DNA from: Helicobacter sp. 12S02634-8 | GTDB lineage: Bacteria > Campylobacterota > Campylobacteria > Campylobacterales > Helicobacteraceae | Assembly: GCF_002272865.1 (NCBI RefSeq) | Contig: NZ_MLAP01000006.1 | Location: forward strand, 64,591 to 128,590 | Reading direction: 5' to 3' | Length of the DNA stretch: 64,000 bases | In this document: positions 46,807 to 55,543 of the stretch, piece after piece | How positions within the stretch are numbered: position 1 is the stretch's first letter | Layout of the letters: every line of letters starts with the position of its first letter | Made by a program: the position numbers and the translations under genes | Notes under the pieces: generated by a model | The model's database searches: none | Told to the model about the DNA's origin: nothing | Seen by the model: only the letters and a program-made list of their open reading frames with translations

Positions 46807-47295
46807 TTGAAAACGAGCAAGCCAAAAACTACATCTTTTCTTGTCGTTTTGGCAGTTTTTGTAGTGGTGGCTGGATTGGGAGGAGGGATATATACCTTTT
46901 ATAATGCTAAAGGTTTTTCTTATCTGAGTAACCAATCGAGTGCCTGCAACAATTGCCATGTGATGAACGAGGTGTATGATGATTGGAATAAGAGTTCTCA
47001 TAAGGAAGTCGCAACTTGCAGTGATTGCCATCTGCCCCATGAGTTGATACCTAAATGGATAGCCAAAGCCCAAAGTGGCATAGGACACGCCTATGCTTTT
47101 ACTTTTGACAAAAATTTGCCTATGCATTTTAGTGCTACTAAAAAGACTCAAGAGATTGTGCAAGAAAACTGTATCCGCTGCCATTTGCCGTATGTAAAAA
47201 ATGTCGTAAATCCCACTTTAAGACCTGAACACCAAGACCAGTCGCTCAAATGCGTTTCTTGCCATCAGGGTGTGGGGCATTCACGTGGATTCTAA
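46807..47295 (+). CDS. nrfH: Cytochrome c nitrite reductase small subunit NrfH
   Basis: A 162-residue membrane-anchored tetraheme cytochrome that passes electrons from menaquinol to NrfA. It has one N-terminal helix (about 10-30) and four CxxCH sites: CNNCH, CSDCH, CIRCH and CVSCH. The start is TTG 46807 with AAAGGAG well spaced; no ATG gives the anchor helix. It precedes nrfA by 15 bases. H. pylori lacks this pair, whereas Wolinella and several Campylobacter and non-pylori Helicobacter species have it. Confidence 0.93.
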   Translation: MKTSKPKTTSFLVVLAVFVVVAGLGGGIYTFYNAKGFSYLSNQSSACNNCHVMNEVYDDWNKSSHKEVATCSDCHLPHELIPKWIAKAQSGIGHAYAFTFDKNLPMHFSATKKTQEIVQENCIRCHLPYVKNVVNPTLRPEHQDQSLKCVSCHQGVGHSRGF

Positions 47296-47310
47296 GCTTA
47301 GGAGGAGATA

Positions 47311-49137
47311 ATGAATAACAAGATTTTATGGGCTGTTATCATAGCAGTCGTCGTGGTAGGGGGAAGTGTGTTTTGGCTCAATTGGGATATTAGCCAAAAG
47401 AAAAGTGAAACTTCAGGTATCCAAGCTAACGCACAGATGCACTTGAGTGATGATGATCCTAGATTTGATAGTTGGGGGAAATATTTCCCTGATTATTTGG
47501 ATATGTATCTGAGTGTGGAAAAGCAAACGCCAAAGCCCACTGACTTTGGAGGGAATCTCTCTTATAGCAAGCTGATCCGTTACCCCCAGCTAGCAGTGAT
47601 GTGGGCGGGGTATGCTTTTAGCGCTGATTTCAACGAAGAGAGAGGGCATTTTTATGCACAAAATGACCAGATGAGCACAGGGCGCAATCATAAAGATTTC
47701 TTGAACTCTTGGGGTCTTAAAGCATTTGGTGGTCAGCCTGCTGCGTGTATGAACTGCCATAGTGGTTGGGTGCCTTGGCTGTATAAAAATGTCGCTAAAG
47801 GTGATTTTGTCGCTTTCAATACAACAAAATACTGGACAATGATTAAAAATGTGCCACTCAAAGATGGTGTTGCCCCTGATAGTGAGGCGCATAGAGGGCT
47901 GCACGGAGGGACAAGAATGGGGATCACTTGCGCTGACTGCCACAATCCTGATGATATGAGCTTGCGTATCACGCGGCCTGCAGCGATTAAGGCAATGATA
48001 GCGCGTGGTTATCAGAGCGATCCAATCGCAGGTATCAAAGCCAGCAGGCAAGAAATGCGCACTCTAGTGTGCTCACAATGCCATGTAGAGTATTATTTCC
48101 GTCCCACAGGCCAAAAGGTCACTGTGATGGGCGAGTCTATCTCTAAAGATCCCAAGGCAAAATGGTGGGATGGCAAGCAAAAAACCTATGATGAAATCGA
48201 TATTTGGCGCTCAGGCAATCAGCCCATAGAAATGCAAGCCAATGGGATTGAACTTGTCTTCCCTTGGTCAGAGTGGAAAAAAGACAAGCCCTTTAGGATT
48301 GAAATGCTTGATGTGTATTATGATAAAAACCGATCCGTTTTTGCTGATGATTGGATCCATAAAGACACAAAAGCCCCGATGTTAAAAATGCAACACCCTG
48401 AATCTGAAATGTATAGTGGTGGGGTGCACGCTGCTAATGGTGTGAGCTGTGCTGATTGCCATATGCCTTATATCCGCAATGGATCTAAGAAAATGTCCCA
48501 GCATAATGTGGTATCTCCACTCGATGATATCAACAGCTCTTGCAAAAGCTGCCATACACAATCTGAGAGCTATTTACGCAATCAAGTTGCTAGTATCCAA
48601 GAGTCTGTGGCCTTTGATTTACGGAGTGCAGAATATGCGATTGTGAGCTTGATTGTTGATATCAAATACATGCGCGAACAACTCGGCAAAATGCCTGCTT
48701 ATCAATCTGATGGCAAGCCCGATGATACAAAGATTTCTAAAGCCCTCTCTCCGATACTAGAACTGCACCGCAAGTCACAAATGCGTGCTGATTTTGTTGG
48801 CGCTGAAAACTCAGGGGGCTTCCATAATCCCAAAGAAGCAGCTAGGGCATTGTTGCAAGCTGTAGAAATGGCTAAAAAGGCTCAAGTGTTACTCTCTGAA
48901 GTCGCTAGCGCTAATCATATTAGTTTCAAAGCTTCTGATTTGGGCTTTGAAGATATGCAGCGCTTCAATCCCGGAGAGCTCAAATGGAAAGCTGATGTCA
49001 ATGGGCATAAAAAAGGCGATCGTTTCTATGAAGAAAAAGATGTCAATATCGCCCCTCCCAAAGATCTCATTGAACTTGATAAACAAACCAATCCCTTTGA
49101 TTATCAAGCCTTGGATAAAAAAATCACCACACATTAA
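47311..49137 (+). CDS. nrfA: Cytochrome c nitrite reductase catalytic subunit NrfA
   Basis: Pentaheme periplasmic enzyme reducing nitrite to ammonium with six electrons. The 608-residue precursor has an uncleaved or signal-type N-terminal helix (about 5-25). Five CxxC heme sites are visible. Heme 1 is CMNCH (residues 146-150), where most NrfA have CxxCK; heme 2 is CADCH (207-211); heme 3 is CSQCHVEYYF (254 on), with the calcium/active-site region; then CADCHMPY and CKSCH. The CxxCH variant is also known in Campylobacter jejuni NrfA. Length is greater than E. coli NrfA, as in Epsilonproteobacteria. The start follows AGGAGAT. It forms an operon with nrfH, with a terminator after. Confidence 0.96.
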   Translation: MNNKILWAVIIAVVVVGGSVFWLNWDISQKKSETSGIQANAQMHLSDDDPRFDSWGKYFPDYLDMYLSVEKQTPKPTDFGGNLSYSKLIRYPQLAVMWAGYAFSADFNEERGHFYAQNDQMSTGRNHKDFLNSWGLKAFGGQPAACMNCHSGWVPWLYKNVAKGDFVAFNTTKYWTMIKNVPLKDGVAPDSEAHRGLHGGTRMGITCADCHNPDDMSLRITRPAAIKAMIARGYQSDPIAGIKASRQEMRTLVCSQCHVEYYFRPTGQKVTVMGESISKDPKAKWWDGKQKTYDEIDIWRSGNQPIEMQANGIELVFPWSEWKKDKPFRIEMLDVYYDKNRSVFADDWIHKDTKAPMLKMQHPESEMYSGGVHAANGVSCADCHMPYIRNGSKKMSQHNVVSPLDDINSSCKSCHTQSESYLRNQVASIQESVAFDLRSAEYAIVSLIVDIKYMREQLGKMPAYQSDGKPDDTKISKALSPILELHRKSQMRADFVGAENSGGFHNPKEAARALLQAVEMAKKAQVLLSEVASANHISFKASDLGFEDMQRFNPGELKWKADVNGHKKGDRFYEEKDVNIAPPKDLIELDKQTNPFDYQALDKKITTH

Positions 49138-49141
49138 ATAC

Positions 49142-49170
49142 AATCCTCTCTTTTAAAGGGAGGATTTCTC
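49142..49170 (+). terminator. Terminator of nrfHA
   Basis: A nine-base-pair stem, AATCCTCTC with GGGAGGATT (one wobble), with a seven-base loop, begins four bases after the nrfA stop. The downstream T run is short. Confidence 0.7.
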
Positions 49171-49215
49171 TACTTCTGCTATAATCTCTTTAACCAAAAT
49201 TTCAAGGGTATGTTT

Positions 49216-50352
49216 ATGCTGAATAAAAAGATAATGATTGTTTTGCTCGCACTAGGGGCTTTGGTGATTATCGCACTTTTGGGCGTGAGCTATCAGCTTA
49301 GCTCTAAAATCAGAGCCGAGCTAGAACTCACGCTCAACGACCATCTCTCCCAAGCTGTCAATACATACACACAAAGGGGCTTAAATATATCATATGCACC
49401 TTTTGTATGCTTAGGCATGAGTAGTTATCAATGTATCAGCAAGCACATCACTCTCATCGATAGCCATACAGGCGAGGAAGTAGCCAAGGTAGCAGGGCTT
49501 GCATTGCATATTGATGAGATACAAACAGGCTCAATGCAAATCTCTTTAGGGGCAGATCATCTCTCTTTTAGCGGGATACAAAAGGCGATTCAAGAGAGCA
49601 AGAACCAAGAATTGCTTGATTTATACACAGTGCTTATGCCTGAGTCTTTTGTCTGCCACGAAAAAGACATCGTTTCTGACAAACACAGCGGTGCAGTTTC
49701 TTCCCAGCGCCAATGCACCTTTAAAGCCCAAGGTATCCAATACCGCTATAGCTTTGATGGACGGGTTAAAAGCCCTGATTTTGCTGATAAAACGATTTTA
49801 AATGCGATGATTTCATATTATGGCAGCTTGAGTTTATTAGATAAGCTCAGCAGTGGAGAGCTCCAAGCTGATTTTGCTATCGATCATATAGCCTTTGTCC
49901 TCACATCTTCTCATCTCAAAGACACGCTCTATCCGATACTAGAAGCCGACTATCGCCAACACCACCCCAAAACAAAAATACCATTTGATACAAAAGCCTA
50001 TCATCAGGCCTTAGAAAATATCAGAGGGTTTATTGACTTTGGTCTGACCTTTAGTGGGCTTGGAGTCGGGCCATATGCATATGGTTTGCAGCAATTTTTT
50101 GATGGGATTGTTGCGATGGCAGAAGGTGAAGTGTCTGAAGTATCAATACAACTCATACCTAAGAATAACCCAGCCCCTTATTTTTCCCTCACTCCTGATA
50201 CCATCAGCAATCTCACCAAGCTAGGGACACAGCAGCGATTGCTTGCAAAGGTTTTTAATCATTATAATCTCCAAGTTAGCACCCAAGCACTTAAAGCCCC
50301 AGATAAGCCCGCTAAGCCCTCCAAATCAGATAAATCAGATACTACGCACTGA
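49216..50352 (+). CDS. Membrane-anchored periplasmic hypothetical protein
   Basis: A 378-residue protein with one N-terminal hydrophobic helix (about 5-28, IMIVLLALGALVIIALLGVSY), probably an anchor or uncleaved signal. It is followed by a large soluble domain. Four cysteines (in FVCLGMSSYQC, FVCHEKD and RQCTF) could form disulphides in the periplasm. The C terminus is a Lys/Ser/Pro/Asp-rich tail (about 25 residues). I do not recognise the family. ATG 49216 has better spacing to AAGGG than ATG 49210. It stands alone between the nrfHA terminator and dgkA. Function unknown. Confidence 0.65.
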   Translation: MLNKKIMIVLLALGALVIIALLGVSYQLSSKIRAELELTLNDHLSQAVNTYTQRGLNISYAPFVCLGMSSYQCISKHITLIDSHTGEEVAKVAGLALHIDEIQTGSMQISLGADHLSFSGIQKAIQESKNQELLDLYTVLMPESFVCHEKDIVSDKHSGAVSSQRQCTFKAQGIQYRYSFDGRVKSPDFADKTILNAMISYYGSLSLLDKLSSGELQADFAIDHIAFVLTSSHLKDTLYPILEADYRQHHPKTKIPFDTKAYHQALENIRGFIDFGLTFSGLGVGPYAYGLQQFFDGIVAMAEGEVSEVSIQLIPKNNPAPYFSLTPDTISNLTKLGTQQRLLAKVFNHYNLQVSTQALKAPDKPAKPSKSDKSDTTH

Positions 50353-50406
50353 TATGGCGATATGACACAAAGCAAATAGCAATCATAAAAATAGTAAGCT
50401 AGATCG

Positions 50407-50793
50407 ATGGAACCAGATAAAAACACAAAAAAAGGCAAAAAAGGTTTTGAACGCGTAGTCGCAGCGTTTTTTTATTCCAAAGATGGGCTGAGCGCAGCTT
50501 GGAGAGAGGAAGCAGCGTTCAGGCAGGTCTTGATATTGGCTATTTTGTGTGGAATCGCAGCAATTTTTGTGGGCAGATCGTGGGTAGAGTGGGTCTTGCT
50601 TGTTTTGCCTTGTGTGCTTTCTGTTTTGGTGGAGCTCATCAATAGCGCGATTGAAAATGCTATCGATTTTACTAGCACAAACCTCCACCCCCTAGCCAAA
50701 AAGGCTAAAGATATGGGGAGTGCAGCCCAGTTGGTGGCGTTGGTCTTTTGGGTGGGCGTGTGGATTGGCTTTTTGTGGTGGAGGTATGTGTAG
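50407..50793 (+). CDS. dgkA: Diacylglycerol kinase
   Basis: Small integral-membrane kinase that recycles diacylglycerol to phosphatidate. 128 residues: an N-terminal amphipathic helix (GFERVVAAFFYSKDGLSAAWREEAAFRQ), three membrane helices, and the catalytic motif VELINSAIENAIDF with the Glu and Asn residues used in catalysis. KKAKDMGSAAQLVAL follows. It resembles H. pylori HP0700 and likewise precedes gyrA. Start ATG 50407. Confidence 0.93.
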   Translation: MEPDKNTKKGKKGFERVVAAFFYSKDGLSAAWREEAAFRQVLILAILCGIAAIFVGRSWVEWVLLVLPCVLSVLVELINSAIENAIDFTSTNLHPLAKKAKDMGSAAQLVALVFWVGVWIGFLWWRYV

Positions 50794-50859
50794 TTTGCTC
50801 CACCCTTTAAGCAAAAATAAGCTAAAATGCAATGATAATTAGAATATTTTGGAGCGATA

Positions 50860-53337
50860 ATGGATAATTTGTTGGACAATACGAGTGTTGTAGATGTGAA
50901 GATTGATGATTCCATCAAGGAAAGTTATCTTGATTATTCGATGAGTGTCATCATCGGGAGAGCGCTCCCTGATGCTAAAGACGGGCTTAAGCCTGTGCAT
51001 CGCAGGATTTTATATGCAATGAGTGAGCTAGGATTGACCTCTAGGGTAGCGTATAAAAAAAGCGCAAGAATTGTCGGAGATGTCATCGGTAAATACCACC
51101 CTCACGGCGATATAGCCGTTTATGATGCGTTAGTGCGCTTAGCACAAGACTTTTCTATGCGCCTTGAGCTTGTCGATGGGCAAGGGAACTTTGGGTCTAT
51201 CGATGGGGACAATGCTGCTGCTATGCGATACACCGAAGCGAGAATGACACAAGCTAGCGAGGAGATACTCAGAGATATTGACAAAGATACCGTGGATTTT
51301 ATCCCTAATTATGATGACACACTCAAAGAACCCGATGTGCTGCCTAGCAGGATACCCAATCTCTTAGTCAATGGCTCAAGTGGGATTGCTGTGGGTATGG
51401 CGACTTCTATCCCGCCCCATCGTATCGATGAAATCATTGACGCGCTCATTTGTGTGCTGGATAATCCCGAGGCTTCTTTAGAAGACTTGATGGATTGCGT
51501 GCAAGGGCCAGATTTCCCTACAGGAGGGATTATCTATGGCAAGCAAGGGATTATTGACGCTTATAAAACAGGCAGAGGGCGTATCCGAGTGCGCGCAAAA
51601 GTGCATATCGAAAAGACCAAGACAAAAGATGTCATTATCATCGATGAAGTCCCCTATCAGACCAACAAAGCCAAGCTAGTCGAACAAATCAGTGAGCTCG
51701 CTAAGGACAAAATCATTGAAGGCATTGCTGAAGTCAGAGATGAATCCGATCGCGAGGGGATTCGGGTCGTTATCGAGCTGAAAAAAGAAGCGATGAGTGA
51801 GATTGTGCTCAACCATCTGTATAAATCCACCACAATGGAAAATACTTTTGGCATTATCTTGCTAGCTATCAACAACAAAGAACCCAAAATATTCACACTC
51901 AAAGAACTCTTGCAGCTTTTCCTCGCACACCGCAAGACCGTTGTGATCCGGCGCACGATATTTGAACTTGAAAAAGCAAAGGCTAGAGCGCATATCTTAG
52001 AGGGACTCAAGATTGCCCTAGACCATATCGAAGAAGTCATCAAGCTAATTCGCGCGAGCAAAGACACCGAAGAGGCTAAAAACGGCTTAATGCAGAGCTT
52101 TGGACTCTCAGAACTCCAAAGCAAAGCCATCTTAGAAATGCGTTTGCAGCGACTCACAGGGCTAGAGAGGGATAAAATTGAGCAAGAATATACCCAACTG
52201 CTTGCATTGATCGATTCACTCAATGCAATCCTTAGGAGCGAAGAAACGCTCAATGCTATCATCAAAGAAGAGTTATTAGAAGTCAAGGACAAATTCAGCT
52301 CACCAAGAAAAACACAAATCGAAGATGATTATGATGCGATTGATATTGAAGATCTGATTCCCAATGAACCTGTGGTGGTGACAATGAGCCATCGCGGCTA
52401 TGTCAAGCGCGTGCAGCTTAAAATCTATGAAAAGCAAAATCGCGGGGGCAAGGGCAAAATTTCAGGCAATACCCACGAAGATGATTTCATTGAATCATTT
52501 TTTGTTGCCAATACCCACGATACGATTATGTTTGTGACTGATAAAGGACAGCTCTATTGGCTCAAGGTCTATAAAATACCTGAAGCAGGCAGAACAGCGA
52601 TTGGAAAAGCTGTTGTCAATCTCATCAACCTCCAGCCTGAAGAACGTATTATGGCGACAATCACGACTACAGATTTCAATAGCGATAAATCTTTGGTATT
52701 TTTTACCAAAAATGGTATTGTCAAGCGCACCAATTTAAATGAATACAGCAATATCAGAAGCGTGGGCGTTCGCGCTATCAATCTTGATGAGGGCGATGCG
52801 TTAGTGACTGCTAAAATCATTGACAAAGGCGTTCAAGAGCTATTCATCGCTACTTATCAAGGAATGTGTATCCGATTTAATGTCAATGATGTGCGTGAGA
52901 TTGGGCGCGTGAGCCGAGGGGTCACGGGTATTCGTTTCAAAGCCAATGAAGACTTTGTCATCGGGGCTACAACCATCACAGGCGACACAGACAAGCTCTT
53001 AACCGTGAGCCAAAAAGGTATCGGCAAGCAAACCCTCGCAGGGGCTTATCGCTTGCAGACTCGAGGAGGGAAAGGCGTGATTGCTATGAAGCTCACGCCC
53101 AAAACAGGCAAACTCGTGAGCGTAGTCAATGTCGATGATGAAAATATGGACTTGATGGTGCTTACCACCAATGGCAAAATGATTCGTGTTGCTATTGAAG
53201 CGATCAAAGAAGCAGGCAGGAATACAAGCGGGGTAAAAATTATCGATGTTGCTGACCAAAAGGTCGCTTATGTGAGCCGCTGCCCCAAAGAAGATATACC
53301 CGATGGAGAGGAAAGCGACACTCTGGAGAGCGAGTGA
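50860..53337 (+). CDS. gyrA: DNA gyrase subunit A
   Basis: Breakage-reunion subunit of the ATP-dependent supercoiling enzyme and the target of quinolones. 825 residues. The catalytic tyrosine is in [10 protein letters not shown]. The quinolone-resistance region reads [19 protein letters not shown]: residue 85 is Ile (ATA at 51112-51114) where E. coli has Ser83, C. jejuni has Thr86 and H. pylori has Asn87. The acidic residue equivalent to E. coli Asp87 (here Asp89) is retained. The C-terminal six-bladed domain with the GyrA box (QNRGGKGK) is complete. It is preceded by dgkA and overlaps the next gene by four bases. Confidence 0.97.
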   Translation: MDNLLDNTSVVDVKIDDSIKESYLDYSMSVIIGRALPDAKDGLKPVHRRILYAMSELGLTSRVAYKKSARIVGDVIGKYHPHGDIAVYDALVRLAQDFSMRLELVDGQGNFGSIDGDNAAAMRYTEARMTQASEEILRDIDKDTVDFIPNYDDTLKEPDVLPSRIPNLLVNGSSGIAVGMATSIPPHRIDEIIDALICVLDNPEASLEDLMDCVQGPDFPTGGIIYGKQGIIDAYKTGRGRIRVRAKVHIEKTKTKDVIIIDEVPYQTNKAKLVEQISELAKDKIIEGIAEVRDESDREGIRVVIELKKEAMSEIVLNHLYKSTTMENTFGIILLAINNKEPKIFTLKELLQLFLAHRKTVVIRRTIFELEKAKARAHILEGLKIALDHIEEVIKLIRASKDTEEAKNGLMQSFGLSELQSKAILEMRLQRLTGLERDKIEQEYTQLLALIDSLNAILRSEETLNAIIKEELLEVKDKFSSPRKTQIEDDYDAIDIEDLIPNEPVVVTMSHRGYVKRVQLKIYEKQNRGGKGKISGNTHEDDFIESFFVANTHDTIMFVTDKGQLYWLKVYKIPEAGRTAIGKAVVNLINLQPEERIMATITTTDFNSDKSLVFFTKNGIVKRTNLNEYSNIRSVGVRAINLDEGDALVTAKIIDKGVQELFIATYQGMCIRFNVNDVREIGRVSRGVTGIRFKANEDFVIGATTITGDTDKLLTVSQKGIGKQTLAGAYRLQTRGGKGVIAMKLTPKTGKLVSVVNVDDENMDLMVLTTNGKMIRVAIEAIKEAGRNTSGVKIIDVADQKVAYVSRCPKEDIPDGEESDTLESE

Positions 53338-54071
53338 GATTTAAGATTTTATTTTTTGGGATAGTTTGCAGCGTGCTCTTTTTAGGGGCTTATGATTTCC
53401 AAACTTGGAAAAACCCTCCACCTGCTCTTCTCCCCCAGCCTTTCCCTCACATAGAGTTGCGCCAAGAAGCCAGCAATGAAGCGAGCAATACACAAACGAT
53501 AGCACCTTTTTTATTCCCTTTTGATTTTTTTCCCTTAGGGCAGACTCTTGATTCTCAAGCTCTCCTGCCCTCTAACAACGCAGCGCACCCTCCCTTGGGC
53601 TTGCTTTTAGGCCCACCTCAGATATTGCCACAAGTTTTGCCAAACGCATGGGAGCTGCCAAGTGGATTTTGGGAAAAAGATGGCATTGCAAAAAAAGAAT
53701 TTTTGATTTCTTATCGCTTGTATGTCCAAGATGGCATTGCCAAAGGCGATAGTTATGGTATCTCTGAGCCCATCAGGAGTTATGTAGATTCTGGGAGGTA
53801 TGTGCTTGATTATGTGTGCCGCATTGATACGCATATCGGGGATATTTTGGGCGATGATAATGCCAAAGGCGCCCTCAAAATGATTTTAGAAAAAGAAAAA
53901 GATAAAGTGCTGCTTTGTTTGTATAAAAGCGGTGTGCGTATCAATGATGACACTGCAAGCAATGGCACACAAATACAGACAAAAACGCTTTTGAGCTTGC
54001 CTGCGCGCGCTGTGGAGACGTATTTAGACAATAGTTTTTTGATTTTAGAAGTTTATAAGGAGAAGAGATGA
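53334..54071 (+). CDS. Secreted hypothetical protein (HP0702-like)
   Basis: The 245-residue precursor has a signal peptide ([22 protein letters not shown]). A proline-rich region (about 25-110) with [11 protein letters not shown] and [10 protein letters not shown] follows, and then a domain with two cysteines (VCRID and LLCLYKSG) that could pair. The GTG start overlaps the gyrA stop. It sits between gyrA and flgR, as HP0702 does in H. pylori, and overlaps flgR by four bases. No family function is known. A periplasmic or outer-membrane location is inferred from the signal. Confidence 0.7.
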   Translation: MRFKILFFGIVCSVLFLGAYDFQTWKNPPPALLPQPFPHIELRQEASNEASNTQTIAPFLFPFDFFPLGQTLDSQALLPSNNAAHPPLGLLLGPPQILPQVLPNAWELPSGFWEKDGIAKKEFLISYRLYVQDGIAKGDSYGISEPIRSYVDSGRYVLDYVCRIDTHIGDILGDDNAKGALKMILEKEKDKVLLCLYKSGVRINDDTASNGTQIQTKTLLSLPARAVETYLDNSFLILEVYKEKR

Positions 54072-55387
54072 AGGTGGCTATTATCGAAGATGATATCAAT
54101 ATGCGTAAAGGTTTGGAGATATTTTTTAGCGAAAATAAAGACCTTGAAATCGTGAGTTTTAAGAACCCAAAAGACGCACTCAAAGCACTTGATGAGAGTT
54201 TTGATTGTATCATCACAGACATCAATATGCCCCAAATGGACGGGCTAGAGTTTCTAAGAGTCTTGCAAGGGCGCTATGAAGCGATTGTCATCACAGGAAA
54301 TGCGACCTTAAACAAGGCGATCGAATCGATTCGTCTGGGAGTCAAAGACTTTTTTCAAAAACCTTTTGAACCCGAACTTTTGCTTGAGGCCATCTATCGC
54401 ACCAAAAAATTCATACAATTCCAAAAAATGCGCCCCAAAACCCCCCCATCTAAGTCCAAAACCCAAGCCCAAGCACCCCATCGTTTCATCGCCACTTCTC
54501 CTGCCCTCTCTCTTGCCCAAAAGACTGCAAAAAAAGTCGCTGCCACAGATGCGAGCGTGCTGCTTTTGGGTCCAAGTGGTGTAGGCAAAGAAGTATTTGC
54601 GCATTTTATCCATCAAAATTCTATGCGTGCGCAAGCCCCTTTTATCGCTATCAATATGGCTGCGATCCCCGAACATTTGCTAGAATCAGAGCTTTTTGGC
54701 TATGAAAAAGGTGCTTTTACAGACGCGACCACGGCCAAAGCAGGGCTTTTTGAGAGCGCCCATCAAGGGAGTATATTTTTAGATGAAATCGCTGAAATGC
54801 CCTTTGGTCTTCAAAGCAAGCTGCTCCGAGCGATCCAAGAAAAAGAAATCACGCGCCTTGGGAGCAATAAAACAATCAAAATCGATGTCCGTTTCATCTC
54901 TGCGACTAATGCTAATTTAGAAAGCAAAGTCCAAAACAAGGAGTTTAGAGAGGATTTATTCTTTCGCCTCCAAACAATCCCTATCCACATCCCCGCACTC
55001 AAAGACCGCAAAGAAGAGATACTGCCCCTAGCGCAATGGAAACTACAATGCACGTTAGAGCAATACGGCTTTGGACCAAAGGTTTTTTCAGAAGAGGCAA
55101 AGGCAAAAATGCTCGATTATGAGTGGTATGGCAATGTCAGAGAACTGCTTGCAGTGGTGGAGCGCGCGACGATTTTGAGCGAGGGAGGGCGCATTGAAGA
55201 AAAAGATTTATTTTTACAAGGCCGCAGCCCTAAAGAAAAGACTTCTAAAATCGCTGAGCTTGAATCTGCGCTTATCTACGAGGTGTGCGCTTCTTGTGGA
55301 GGGGATTTAGAGAAGAGCGCAGCTGTGCTAGGAATGGCACTTGAAGTATTGAAACACAAAATCGCCAAATACAATCTAAACATTTAA
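54068..55387 (+). CDS. flgR: Sigma54-dependent response regulator FlgR
   Basis: NtrC-family activator of the flagellar sigma54 regulon; partner of FlgS. 439 residues: a receiver domain with phospho-accepting Asp51 in CIITDINMPQMDG, and a linker with a C7 tract in its DNA (54441-54447). The AAA+ domain has Walker A LLGPSGVGKEVFAHF, GAFTDA in the sigma54-contact loop (canonical GAFTGA), Walker B GSIFLDEIAEM, and R-finger region FREDLFFRL. A C-terminal Fis-like helix-turn-helix (GGDLEKSAAVLGMALEVLKHKI) is also visible. H. pylori FlgR is shorter and lacks this DNA-binding end; the Campylobacter protein retains it. Confidence 0.92.
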   Translation: MKVAIIEDDINMRKGLEIFFSENKDLEIVSFKNPKDALKALDESFDCIITDINMPQMDGLEFLRVLQGRYEAIVITGNATLNKAIESIRLGVKDFFQKPFEPELLLEAIYRTKKFIQFQKMRPKTPPSKSKTQAQAPHRFIATSPALSLAQKTAKKVAATDASVLLLGPSGVGKEVFAHFIHQNSMRAQAPFIAINMAAIPEHLLESELFGYEKGAFTDATTAKAGLFESAHQGSIFLDEIAEMPFGLQSKLLRAIQEKEITRLGSNKTIKIDVRFISATNANLESKVQNKEFREDLFFRLQTIPIHIPALKDRKEEILPLAQWKLQCTLEQYGFGPKVFSEEAKAKMLDYEWYGNVRELLAVVERATILSEGGRIEEKDLFLQGRSPKEKTSKIAELESALIYEVCASCGGDLEKSAAVLGMALEVLKHKIAKYNLNI

Positions 55388-55435
55388 GAGATGGGGAGAA
55401 TTTATCAAGGATTAAACAAAACTATAGTGAATCTG

Positions 55436-55444
55436 TGCTATGAT
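55436..55444 (+). promoter_or_regulatory. Extended -10 promoter of the thrS operon
   Basis: TGC-TATGAT (TATGAT at 55439-55444) lies 99 bases before thrS, leaving an untranslated leader of about 90 bases. No tRNA-like or terminator structure is obvious in the leader. Confidence 0.5.
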
Positions 55445-55543
55445 AGAACTTTTGTAAGTATTTTGGAGCAAAGGCTGCAACGATATGAGGGTTTTGAGTC
55501 AAAATAGATATGAAAATTTTGATGGGAAAAAGGTAATTTTTAT

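Noticed and set aside
51657-52292. 211-codon reverse frame within gyrA
   Set aside because: Ser/Leu-rich antisense shadow of gyrA with no recognisable domain or start signals.
54730-54735. FlgR GAFTDA as evidence of a non-functional sigma54 activator
   Set aside because: One substitution in GAFTGA is tolerated or natural in some activators; all other AAA+ motifs are intact.
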